Shown here piece by piece: positions 11,991 to 21,324 of a DNA stretch of 64,000 nucleotides. The notes beneath the pieces are model-generated. The model did no database searches and was not told the origin of the DNA. It worked only from the letters and a program-made list of their open reading frames with translations. The position numbers and the translations under genes were made by a program. Numbering within the stretch: the stretch's first letter is position 1; the number at the start of each line of letters is the position of its first letter. The stretch is from Rhynchopus euleeides (lineage: Eukaryota; Euglenozoa; Diplonemea; Diplonemida; Diplonemidae): contig OY723275.1 in assembly GCA_963210315.1 (NCBI GenBank), positions 310,001 to 374,000 on the forward strand. The letters are read 5' to 3'.

Positions 11991-12126
11991 CAGGGCCAGT
12001 TGGGGACTCGGTGGTGAGGACGGCTTGCGTCAGGAATCGCGCGAAAAGTGCACGAGTAGGTCCCGTCAGGGACTCTGTATGCCGTCCGATCACCTGGTCC
12101 AAGTCCCCGAGTCGCAGAAAGCCCTG
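11991..12126 (+). repeat. 136-bp core repeat, copy a
   Basis: Begins CAGGGCCAGTTGGGGACTC and ends GTCGCAGAAAGCCCTG; the ends are complementary (CAGGGC/GCCCTG) and an inner GACTCGG pairs with CCGAGTC. Flanked on both sides by GTAAATATTATGGAAC modules in inverted orientation. It could fold as a structured RNA or be a protein-binding module; no known RNA family recognised. Confidence 0.85.
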
Positions 12127-12299
12127 TAAATATTATGGAACGAAAAAAATCTGGAACGCCAACCCACCAGCGTTCCAAAATACCGTATACGTAAATATTT
12201 TGGAACGTAAATATTATGGAACGTAAATATTATGGAACGTAAATATTTTGGAACGCTGGTGGGTTGGCGTTCCAGATTTTTTTCGTTCCATAATATTTA

Positions 12300-12435
12300 C
12301 AGGGCTTTCTGCGACTCGGGGACTTGGACCAGGTGATCGGACGGCATACAGAGTCCCTGACGGGACCTACTCGTGCACTTTTCGCGCGATTCCTGACGCA
12401 AGCCGTCCTCACCACCGAGTCCCCAACTGGCCCTG
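12300..12435 (-). repeat. 136-bp core repeat, copy b (inverted)
   Basis: Exact-looking reverse complement of 11991-12126, with the same GTTCCATAATATTTAC modules outside. Together with copy a it makes a roughly 0.57-kb palindrome centred near 12213. Confidence 0.85.
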
Positions 12436-12564
12436 TAAATATTATGGAACGTAAATATTATGGAACGGACCGGCCAAAAATGGGCCCGTTCCATAATATT
12501 TACGTTCCATAATATTTACGTATACGGTATTTACGTTCCATAATATTTACGTTCCAAAATATTT

Positions 12565-13309
12565 ACGTATACGGTATATACATGTATTATACATGTATAA
12601 TACTTGCATGTCAACTATTATACATGTATAATACATGTATATGCCTGACATATACATGTAAAATACATGTATATCAAGTAAAAATACATGTATACCGTAT
12701 ACGTAAATATTATGGAACGGGCCCATTTTTGGCCGGTCCGTTCCATAATATTTACGTTCCATAATATTTACAGGGCCAGTTGGGGACTCGGTGGTGAGGA
12801 CGGCTTGCGTCAGGAATCGCGCGAAAAGTGCACGAGTAGGTCCCGTCAGGGACTCTGTATGCCGTCCGATCACCTGGTCCAAGTCCCCGAGTCGCAGAAA
12901 GCCCTGTAAATATTATGGAACGAAAAAAATCTGGAACGCCAACCCACCAGCGTTCCAAAATATTTACGTTCCATAATATTTACGTTCCAAAATATTTACG
13001 TATACGGTAATACTTGCATGTCAACTATTATACATGTATCTTTACTTGATATACATGTATTTTACATGTATATTTCATGCATTTACATGTATTTTACATG
13101 TATAATACTTGTCATGCAAGTATTATACATGTAAAATACTTGCATGACAAGTAAAATACATGTATAATACTTGCATGACAAGTAAAATACTTGCATGCAA
13201 GTAAAATACATGTATTTTACTTGCATGCAAGTATTTTACTTGTCATGCAAGTATTTTACATGTATAATACTTGCATGACAAGTATTATACATGTAAAATA
13301 CATGTAAAT
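12565..13309. repeat. ACATGTAT / ACTTGCATG array (interrupted by core c)
   Basis: Runs of TACATGTATAATAC, ACTTGCATGACAAGTA and similar self-complementary words at 12565-12700 and 13005-13309. The same words return at 15381-15402 and 16210-16400. Irregular order, not a fixed-length tandem array; nearly every word is a palindrome or near-palindrome. Confidence 0.8.
12771..12906 (+). repeat. 136-bp core repeat, copy c
   Basis: Same orientation as copy a and apparently identical to it over the core. The flanking GGGCCCATTTTTGGCCGGTCC block (12718-12740) also repeats that at 11938-11960. Confidence 0.85.
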
Positions 13310-15370
13310 GGGGGTCTTCGCTCCATCCGCCAAAAAAAACCAAAAAAAACCGGAAAAACCCCGTGAAAAAGTCGGGAAAAAAGAGTGTGGGGAGTTGGGT
13401 CCAGTTTAGCAAAGTGAGCTTATTTTTCGAAAATTGAAAAATTGGGGACACCAAAAGTCCCCAGAAAAATCTTCGACTTGGCCCGCAGAGTAATTTTTTT
13501 TTGGTGAAAAACGATTTCAACAGTTGTCCAACAGTTGCTGTACAAGACGGCACACCGTTCTCTGCGCATGGGCTGCTGCACGTGAATCATTTGGATGTCC
13601 GAGGGGCTATCGGAACGAGGAGGGCCACGAGCCTGAACTACCCGCCAGCAGTGATCCCGTGCCAGGGCTGGCAGGGGGCCGCGGCCCCACCTCCCTTTTT
13701 CTGTAATTGTTTGGGAGGGTGGGGCGCCAGGGGTGGCATGGCCCTACCCTCGGCCCTACCTCCCGGGTCAGATTTTGGGGCTTTTGGGTTCGGCCTTGTG
13801 GCCGAGTTTTCATGCGCCGCAGCGTATGAAAACCCAACGGCATGCTGGGGGCTTGATGGTGTTCATCGAAGCGCACCTCATCATGCCCCAAGCGAAGGAC
13901 CATCCCCGCCTGGAATGTGCAACAGCACCAACCGGTGTGGGGACTAGCCTTCGAAGACTTTCAGGATGTTCACTACCGTGGCCTCCGGCGGCTGGGGGGC
14001 TGGATTCCTGATTTTTGATCCAGCAGGACGACCAAAGGCAGCAACATCCGGTGCCTCTCGAATTGGGTGAAAATGTTCTGTGGCCGTGCATTCGATCCTG
14101 TTTGCATCATACCACGGGAAGTCGGGGCGGGGTTGGGCTGCACTTTTTTTCTCGCGAGCTCGGCCACCCTGTGCCCGACCTCTTTTTTGGTTTGCCCGAC
14201 CCCCAGCGAGATCACTGGCAGCCAGACCTTGTTCAACATAAACAGCAGACAAGAGAGCAGCATGGAGTGTGGGGCAGCTGCCGTGCTCCCACAAAAACAT
14301 CGCACCTCTCGCGCTGCCTACACGAAAGGGACGGGTAACCTGCAGGTCACCCACAGCAGCCTACTGCCTACGTTCTATACAAGATCGGCGCCGACCACAC
14401 GAAAGGCTGTTCGATCTGCGGCGCAAGAAGAAGCTCCGGTGGGAACAGAACTGAGCGGCAACAGGATGCAATGCAGGCCCACATCCGTTGCCCTGCGGCA
14501 AGAGCAGTCACATCGATTTCGTTGACAGGGCCTGCCCACTGGTGTGTGACGGGGTGACCTGCAGATGGTGAGCTGGCCCACGGCAGAACACCTGGGTCGG
14601 GGGATGGCTGCGACTGGGCAATACCTAACTCGTCATGATGCAGGACTGCGGACAATTGGTCCAAGAGAGCAAGTATGGCTCCCGCTCAGCTCTCACTGAA
14701 GCTGAACCAGATGCAAGTGGTGGGAGGAGGAGGGGGTCCCAGGGGAGGACACACCGGGCGGCAACCCACGAGGACTGGCCCGTCCCAGTCGACAGAAGAA
14801 CAAAGCAGGAACACGGAGTCACCTGAAACGACACGCTGAAGTGTGGGAGGAGGAGGCGAGCACAAAAGGGCGTCGGCTACCGCACGCCCTTTGGCCGCAG
14901 CCGACGACGACCGAACCGGCCACCGGCCGGGAGGTGCGTGTGGCGTGGGGGGCGAAGCCCCCCACGCAAGGGGGGTCCGGGGGGCGAAGCCCCCCGGAAA
15001 AAATTTTGGGGTTTTTTGGCCTATTTTTGGCCATTTTCCGCTGCATTTGTTTGATTTTGGGTCGGGAAAGGTATGGCCAGGAAGTGGGAAAAATTGAGGA
15101 AAAAGTCGGAAATTTTCAGGTTTGCCCATATAAACCATGGGTCACAGATTCCGATTTTTGGGTCAGACTCCAAGTTTGACACAAGGGAAAATAGGCAAAA
15201 ATTTTCACCTATTTTTGGTCACCTAAGGGGGGGGGCTTCGCTCCGGGTCACTGACCCAAGCTGACCCAGATTGACCCGGAGCGAAGCCCCCCATTTTCCT
15301 AAGGTGAAAAACCCCAGGGTGACCCAAATTGACCCAAGTTGACCCAAATTGACCCGGAGCGAAGACCCCC
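13310..15370. mobile_element. 2.06-kb element D, copy 1
   Basis: Starts GGGGGTCTTCGCTCC and ends GGAGCGAAGACCCCC, flanked by AAT on both sides (13307-13309, 15371-15373): a 3-bp target duplication. Copy 2 is 52590-54647. The two copies align almost base for base with a handful of substitutions and small indels. No ORF is conserved without breaks, so it appears non-autonomous. An inner mini-foldback (15229-15293) repeats the GGGGGCTTCGCTCCGGGTCA / TGACCCGGAGCGAAGCCCCC theme. Confidence 0.85.
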
Positions 15371-15418
15371 AATGCATGAAATATACATGTAAAATACATG
15401 TACCGTAAACGGAAAAAG

Positions 15419-15486
15419 GGTGGACCGTAAAAATGTTCCAAGTTCCCAAAAAAAGGCCAAACGTTCCATCTTTTTTACGGTCCACC
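15419..15486. repeat. 68-bp hairpin GGTGGACCGTAAAAATG
   Basis: GGTGGACCGTAAAAATGTTCC pairs with the 3' half ending TTTTTTACGGTCCACC. A near copy lies at 16097-16163. Outside the pair, ACCGTAAACGGAAA (15402) is inverted at 16197-16212, so 15402-16212 is itself a larger inverted structure. Confidence 0.75.
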
Positions 15487-15754
15487 ATTTATTGGGACTG
15501 AATATGGAAAAGACAATGCGTTTTTCGCCCGCGGGCTGGTGGGTTGCGGGGCGCGGACTGCGGCCTCCACGCCGCAGACACCCACACGTAGGCCTCCCGA
15601 CCTCCCAGCTTTGGACCCTCCCTCCACCACCGCAACCAACACCAGCAAGAGAAGCAAGTCCTCCCTGCGTGTGGAAAAGGCACGATCACCACCACTCACC
15701 TCGAGACTCACCCACCACCACACCTCGAGAAGTGTAGTACCATGCAAGGAGCAT

Positions 15755-15860
15755 TCCGGTAGAAGTAAAAGTAGAACCTGCTGCACGAGCCCACAAAAGC
15801 AGCCACAGTACGGCAGGGCGCGCAGACAGAAGCTGAGACCACCGGGCTCCCTCCAGATGT
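15755..15860 (+). repeat. SINE-like tail shared with the non-LTR retrotransposon 3' region
   Basis: The stretch GTAGAAGTAAAAGTAGAACC to CACCGGGCTCCCTCCAG matches 45973-46065, which lies just after the large retrotransposon ORF. The preceding 15530-15600 (GGGCTGGTGGGTTGCGGGGC...) loosely recalls the retrotransposon's 5' region at about 38696. It may be an internally deleted or SINE-type derivative. Confidence 0.5.
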
Positions 15861-16025
15861 AAATTCGTGAATCAGTGCCCGGAAAATTAAGGGAAATCGT
15901 ACTCCTTTAGTGTAGTACACCCTGCAGTAACTGTGGGAGAACAGTTCCCGGACGATGGTGAGCGCACACTCTGTGCTGAGGCCCTGTGGTGTTAATCCTG
16001 CAGCTTCAGTCGTACGATTTCCTTG

Positions 16026-16054
16026 GTTCCTTCGCGACTTCGTCGCGAAGGAAC
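16026..16054. other. perfect 13-bp hairpin
   Basis: GTTCCTTCGCGAC, loop TTC, GTCGCGAAGGAAC. It stands alone, and its GC-rich stem differs from the AT-rich palindromes around it. Confidence 0.8.
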
Positions 16055-16096
16055 TCGTAAAAAAACCGCCAAGTCCACGATCCCAACCGTAAAATA

Positions 16097-16163
16097 GGTG
16101 GACCGTAAAAATGTTCCAAGTTCCGGAAAAATCCCATTTGTTCCATCTTTTTTACGGTCCACC
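16097..16163. repeat. 67-bp hairpin, second copy
   Basis: Same stem as 15419-15486 (GGTGGACCGTAAAAATG ... TTTACGGTCCACC) with a different loop, so the stem is what is preserved. Confidence 0.75.
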
Positions 16164-16209
16164 TATAGTACGGTTCACCTTTATTACGGTCCACAATATT
16201 TCCGTTTAC

Positions 16210-16400
16210 GGTATATCAAGTAAAGATACATGTATAATAGTTGACATGCAAGTATTATACATGTATTTTTACTTGATATACATGTATTTTACATGTATAT
16301 TTCAAGCATATACATGTATTATACATGTATAATAGTTGACATGCAAGTATTATACATGTATAATACATGTATATACTTGTAGTTATACATGTAAAATTTA
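16210..16400. repeat. ACATGTAT array, right end of the 4.56-kb element
   Basis: Irregular repeats of TATACATGTAT, TTGACATGCAAGTATTATA and TTTTACTTGATA, leading into the right 41-bp terminal inverted repeat. Same vocabulary as 12565-13309. Confidence 0.8.
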
Positions 16401-16529
16401 CAAGATCCCACCGTGACCCCCCCTAGGGGGGGGGGGGGGGCCTTTCGTCAAGAATAATATCCTGGGGAGGGAAGGAAAGCCGATCGAAAATACCGCTAAA
16501 AAAAGATAAGGCTGTTCTTTGTGCGCCAA

Positions 16530-16719
16530 ATGTCGCGCACTCTGAAGCGCTCGGCAGTCCTTGGGGCAGCCATGGTGTGAGTGCGGGTGTGTGTGTGTGA
16601 GGGGGAAAATGTGTTGCACAAGCGGATCTTTTTGTTTGTGCGCACCTGTACGTGTATGGGTGTCCATACGTGCGCTGCCAACAGTCTTTTTTACCGTGAC
16701 CTGAGCAGGTTATAGCAAA
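16530..16719. repeat. 190-bp direct repeat, 3' side of the YR element
   Basis: From ATGTCGCGCACTCTGAAGCG to GAGCAGGTTATAGCAAA; same orientation and sequence as 21135-21324. Contains GCGCTGCCAACAGTC, a motif whose relatives occur as fragments near 21368, 26255 and 55773. Whether these are LTR-like or half of a split-direct-repeat pair is unresolved. Confidence 0.9.
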
Positions 16720-17375
16720 AAAGACCTGGTGTCTGCTTCGTGTGCACAAGCGGCCCACTATTGACCCCCCCCCCCCCGCCTCCCTTGCCGTTTGCTCTGG
16801 CCCGTTTCTCAGCCTTACTCACTGCGGCTTCGTATCTCGTCACTCTGTTATTACTCTCCCGGTAGGCTGATCAGCAGCATTATGACCGGTCCTGTCAGGG
16901 GAATCTGGGAGGGGGGACGGGGGAATACTCTGTTGCACCGGCTCCCTTCCATGGGAGGGTGCGCTGGGGCTGTAACGCCTGGCACGAGGTTCCAAATCGG
17001 GGTCTCCGAGGGGCGGAGGAGAGAGTCCTCAGCCGAACATCAGCTTTTATAAACGCAGCAGGAAAACAAAGGGCCGCGAATTTCGACACCTTCACCGTGT
17101 TGCGTTGCCCGGAGTACCAGGGCAAGCCCCCCGGAGACTCCACTGTGGTGCCAGGCCCATCAGGGGCATCGCATCGCATCGACCGGCACACCCTGTGGTG
17201 TGACGTGGCTGTCTTCTCAAGGAGCCGGCATCCTTGCAGCGTTTGGAGGAGCCCTTCAGGAGGCATCACTCAGGGACCAACAGCATCTCAACCGCTTGGC
17301 GGGAGACCCCCTCATGGGGCTGCACCCGTGCACCGACGACCCAACACGCTAAGCGGGAGAACCCCTCAGGGAGAC

Positions 17376-19110
17376 TCACCCCGACCCGATAGCACGCCGC
17401 TTCTCCAGTGGAAGAGCCCCATCAGGGGGCATCGTTCCGGACTTGCGTTTCCTCTGGTCCCCGCAGGCAGTCGGGGCACCCCCGGTCGGTGGCAGCGTCT
17501 GCACTTCGCTTGGGTCCGTAGGCACCGTGCTTCTCAGGGGCACGCGGCATCCCATCTCCCCCCGGGGGAACCGGGAGAACCGATCCGCAGGGTTCAACGA
17601 CGTATGTACATATCTCGCGGCGAAGGAGCATCCCGCATTGCTCAATGTGGAGACGATCTGCCCGATCACTTTCCCTGCCCAACCATCTAAGGAGTAGCCC
17701 GCGTTCACTCCCTGAACGACAGCGGTGTTGTCGATGAAAAGCACAATGTGGCATGGCGTCTCCAGCCATCTGACACAGAAGCCGGCCAAGCGTGCTGCAG
17801 CGTGCAGCTCCTTGTGATATATGGGGAGGCCGGCCACATCAGGCGGGAACGGCCCGTAGAAACCATGATTGTCGACCACACAGCCCCACCCGGAGCTGCT
17901 GGCATCCGAAAAAACCGCGACCTGCCTGGTCAGAGGGGGTTGCCACATCTGCCACTCGTTCAGCTCAAGCGTTGCCAGCTCGGTCCTCATGACTTGCCTG
18001 CATTCGATGGGGAGGAGCGCCGGAGCATCCCAGAAACCGCCGGTCATCTCGCCCGCCTCTGCTCGCCCGGCTCTCGCCGTGTCAGACATCCAACGAAGGA
18101 TGGTTGTGAGGTGCGCCAGCCGGAGTTTGAGTACATGTGCCCTCCAGACCAGGCAGCCGCACAGCCGCCACCACAGCCGCATTGGGAGGTGACCCTCCAT
18201 ATCCAGTTCGCGGGCAGCATCACGCACCTTCTCGACCCACGCAGGGGCCAGTCTCCAGCATTTGTCCCGCAGGTCAAGCTCCATGCCGAGGAATTCCCCC
18301 CGACTGCGTATTGGGGTAGTGTCGCCGATGATCACCCGATACCGCCCGCACAGGGCCCGGAACGACTCCGCAGCTCGTTGTAACAGCGCCGCAGATGTGG
18401 AGGCGAACAGCACGTTGTCTACCCATGTGATGTGGTCCACCCCACTCGCTGCAGCCCCCGCCAGTGTTACCGATGTTGCCTGTGCTAGTTGGGGACTGCC
18501 CGTGTAGCCCATGGCCAGGCGACGCATGCGCAAAACCTTGTTTCCCGCCCTGAAGGAGAAGAACCGTCGTGACTCAGCAGGGAGCTCCAGCTGGAAAAAA
18601 AATTGGCAAAGTCAAAGTCGCAGAAAAGGGTGTTGCGCATCATGGTGTCGATGATCTCGGCGTAGGACGGGAGGTGGCACGGAGGCAGGGACACAGACGC
18701 CAGACACAGGTTCAGCTGCTTGCAACTCAGGATAAAGCGCAGGAAACCCGCCCGCTTCTTTGCGACGGTGAATGCCCCCGAGTAGAGGGGCCTCGGTGAG
18801 GCTTTAGAATCCTGTCGAGGCGCTGGTTCGGCGATGTGCCCGTTCAGAAGGTCCGGCACCAGAGGCGTGAGGAGTGCGTTCGTGGGGCCCCGCATCCTAC
18901 CACTCTGTTCCGTTGCATGCTGCTTCAGAAAGTCTGGGGAGATACATCGGAAGTGTCGGGCTAGGTCGGGGAAATCAGCGAGGAGGGTCGAGGTATCGAT
19001 GGGGTCCGAGGGCGCAGGGCTGATCTGGCCATCATAACAGGCTTTTGGAGCGCGCGTGCCGCTAGTCGAATCAAACCAGGCCGCCGCATAGTCGTACCCC
19101 CGGAGCAGCC
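17376..19110 (-). pseudogene. RT-RNase H of the YR element, frameshifted
   Basis: RT fingers/palm are read from about 19110 (FPDLARHF..., KKRAGFLRFILSCKQLN, FCDFDFANFF); the frame then breaks at the T8 run 18595-18602 and resumes one frame over (LRMRRLAMGYTGSPQLAQATSV). RT motif C reads ITWVDNVLFA, with Asn where the second Asp is usual. RNase H follows: FSDASSSGWGCV, YHKELHAAARLAG, FIDNTAVVQGV, HTSLNPADRFSR. The break could be an old mutation, a homopolymer assembly error, or a programmed shift. With the changed catalytic residue and the gag stop, decay is the simplest reading. Confidence 0.8.
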
Positions 19111-19113
19111 GGG

Positions 19114-20052
19114 TCAGCGTGACAGCCACTCCGTCGCCCCCGCTGACACCACCGTTGAGCCCCACGTGGTTCGATCCGTGTACTGCCGGGTTGTCTCCAC
19201 GTTGCGATGGCGGCCCAGGGCCTGGGCTGCCTGCTCTCCTGCTATCTCTGCCGTGTGGGAGAGGGTGGCGTGTCGCACAAGGTGGGGCGTCACCCCGAGG
19301 TGGGTCTTCGTAAAGCTGAGGTATGTCCGGTACTCCAACTCGGGGAACACGTAGCCCTCGGGGGTTGTGCTTCCCACCCTGTTGAGGAGACTGCTCGCCA
19401 CCTCCGCCGATCGGGGAAAGCTCAGTGTTTGTCCGAGGGACTTGCGATCTGTCTTGCCGCCCGCCAAGGTGATCACGATCCTCTCCCCCTGCACCCGCAC
19501 ATGCTTCGCCCGAAGCCGGACCAGGTCCACAAACCGTGCACCGATACTGACCTGAAGCAACAGGGCGTGATGATCGACTGTCTGGCCCGACCTCGCTGCA
19601 CTGAGGATGGTAGCCACCGGGGGTGTCGCTGCCCGCTTGGCCTCCAGCCGGTCGAACTCTTTGAACAGGGGGCTCAGGCCCTTCGTGTACGCCGACACCT
19701 GACCCACCCGTGCCATTCTGTAGAACGGAATTGCTTGATTTGCTGACGAGGCCTGGAAGTGGCCCTGTTGCATCTTCCATTCCACCCACATCAGATACGC
19801 CATGTCGTTGCCAATGGTGGGATCGTGGGCCTGAAGGGTGCTCCGAAAGGCATCCGCCCTCTTCAGCACCGAGAGGAAAGGCTGAGGGGAGGCGTATGCG
19901 CTGCGTATCCTCTTCAACGTCAGGTCCTTCAGATCCTCGATCGCGTCCGGTTCGATCCCTTCTTTCTTTCGCGACTTGATACGGTCGAAGACCGGCCGCC
20001 ACTGCTCGTACACAGGGGGAGGGGGGGGAGGGTTTGCCAGGGTTGGAGTCAT
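19114..20052 (-). CDS. tyrosine recombinase of the retrotransposon
   Basis: 312 aa from ATG at 20052, intact. The catalytic set of the phage-integrase fold is visible: Arg in GARFVDLVRLRAKHV, Lys in LAGGKTDRK, H-x-x-R in PHLVRHATLSH, His in LGRHRNVETT and Tyr in RQYTDR. In DIRS-order elements this enzyme joins a circular DNA intermediate to the target in place of a DDE integrase. The N-terminal third (helical, Lys/Arg-rich) is the expected core-binding domain. The gene lies between gag and RT and overlaps the upstream end of the RT-frame ORF. Confidence 0.9.
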   Translation of the reverse strand: MTPTLANPPPPPPVYEQWRPVFDRIKSRKKEGIEPDAIEDLKDLTLKRIRSAYASPQPFLSVLKRADAFRSTLQAHDPTIGNDMAYLMWVEWKMQQGHFQASSANQAIPFYRMARVGQVSAYTKGLSPLFKEFDRLEAKRAATPPVATILSAARSGQTVDHHALLLQVSIGARFVDLVRLRAKHVRVQGERIVITLAGGKTDRKSLGQTLSFPRSAEVASSLLNRVGSTTPEGYVFPELEYRTYLSFTKTHLGVTPHLVRHATLSHTAEIAGEQAAQALGRHRNVETTRQYTDRTTWGSTVVSAGATEWLSR

Positions 20053-20140
20053 GCACGGGGCGGGGGGATGGAGTTGGGGGGGTGGGGGGAGGGGTTGAGG
20101 GGAGGGGAGGGAGGGACAAGGAGGGAGGCACAGGCGGCTG

Positions 20141-21178
20141 TCACTTTCCCGCCTGCCGAGGGCCCCTGTTGTTGAACAGCTGGATGGGGCGCCTCTGCGG
20201 GTAGGGGTTGCTGCGGTGTTGATGGTGGGGCGGCGGGGGTGCAGGCTTCGCCTCCTTTGCCTCCTTTGCCTTCAGGTCGCTCGCTGCGACTGCCCGTGCG
20301 TCTCCTTCAATTCGAACCTGCCATTCCGCAGAGAACTTGGTCCAAGCCATGCGCTTGGCCTTGTCCTCGTAGTGTCTCCTCGCCCCCAAACCGAGCGAAC
20401 CCAGTTTGATGGCTTGGAGGGTCACTACATTTTTATGCAACAGCTCCATGGCCGTGCTGTCTGGGGCCGCCCCGTCCCGGCACATCCTGAATCCCAAATC
20501 CAGGTTGTCGAATGCCGTAAGGCCTTCCCGCACATGGAAAGCGTTGGGGTCGCCATTCTGCAGGCCCGACTCGTTGAACGACACCGCACACTTGGAGCGC
20601 AGCATCATCCGGCCGGCCTCGCTCTGCACCGCAGACGTCCACGTGACAACCCGCTGGATGTCAATGGCACCCACATCACGGCTAGCCCTGTCCCGGCGCA
20701 GCTCAGCCTCCAGGTTGGTCACCTTCCTCACCATGAGGAGGATCACTTCCTTCAGCCTCTGCGAGTCCATGTCATCCAGGAACTCCAGGTTTCCCCATCC
20801 CTCAGTATTGTGGCCGGCACCATCAGGGTGCACAGTCACTGGTGGGAGGAGCCCCGCCTCCGGGCGGGGCTCGCTCTTGGACCCCTCATGGATTCAAGAG
20901 CAGACGGGGCACACACGCCTCCCGTCCTCCCTGGCCACCTGGAACGCCCGCAGCGTTCCTTCCGGGAGGAGCTGTTCCATACAGCTGGTGTACTCCCCGA
21001 GGCCACACACCGCACAGTTCCCTGCAACCGGCCCATCATGGGCGGTGGTGCATTCGGGGAACGCGCACCCTTCCTTAGGTGCCACCGGCTCGTACCCGTT
21101 CACCAATTGGAGAGGCATCAGGTTGTCTACATCGATGTCGCGCACTCTGAAGCGCTCGGCAGTCCTTGGGGCAGCCAT
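20141..21178 (-). pseudogene. gag-like ORF of the YR element, one in-frame TGA
   Basis: From ATG 21178 (inside the right direct repeat; MAAPRTAERF...) the frame runs through Cys/His clusters (GCAFPEC, CAVCG, CPVC) to a TGA at 20894-20896, then continues in the same frame to 20141 with a helical Gag-like region (LKEVILLMVRKVTNLEAELR) and a basic, Pro/His-rich tail (PPPPHHQHRSNPYPQRRP). No other gene in the window uses TGA as sense, so a nonsense mutation is the likely reading; readthrough is possible. Confidence 0.65.
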
Positions 21179-21324
21179 GGTGTGAGTGCGGGTGTGTGTG
21201 TGTGAGGGGGAAAATGTGTTGCACAAGCGGATCTTTTTGTTTGTGCGCACCTGTACGTGTATGGGTGTCCATACGTGCGCTGCCAACAGTCTTTTTTACC
21301 GTGACCTGAGCAGGTTATAGCAAA
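21135..21324. repeat. 190-bp direct repeat, 5' side of the YR element
   Basis: Partner of 16530-16719. The gag ATG (21176-21178) lies within it, so the same ATG and the first 14 codons or so are also present, orphaned, in the left repeat. Confidence 0.9.

Larger units (their letters stand above)
11858..16414. mobile_element. palindrome-rich 4.56-kb element inserted in FB copy 1
   Basis: Terminal inverted repeats of 41 bp begin ACGGTGGGATCTTGTAAATT; the left is 11858-11898 and the right 16374-16414. GACC is duplicated on both sides (11854-11857, 16415-16418), while the intact FB copy 2 has GACC once at the same site (48633-48636), so the insertion is confirmed by an empty site. Contents: three 136-bp cores, arrays of ACATGT/ACTTGCATG motifs, the 2.06-kb element at 13310-15370, two 68-bp hairpins and a SINE-like block. 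Without the nested element it would be about 2.5 kb. No transposase is visible. Confidence 0.8.
16530..21324 (-). mobile_element. gag-YR-RT/RNaseH (DIRS/VIPER-like) retrotransposon
   Basis: A 4.8-kb element on the minus strand between two 190-bp direct repeats (16530-16719 and 21135-21324, visually identical). Order 5' to 3': gag-like ORF, tyrosine recombinase, RT with RNase H. There is no DDE integrase, which fits the DIRS order of YR retrotransposons. YR upstream of RT is the order described for trypanosome VIPER; DIRS1 and Ngaro have YR last. The element looks decayed: a TGA in gag, a frameshift in RT and a changed RT catalytic motif. The 16720-17375 stretch after RNase H shows nothing coding. 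Confidence 0.85.

Noticed and set aside
11991..12126. tRNA or snRNA gene
   Set aside because: Complementary ends exist but no cloverleaf, no A/B boxes and no Sm site; kept only as a repeat.
12565..13309. Possible CRISPR-like or satellite array
   Set aside because: No constant repeat and spacer lengths; words are shuffled palindromes in a eukaryotic transposon.
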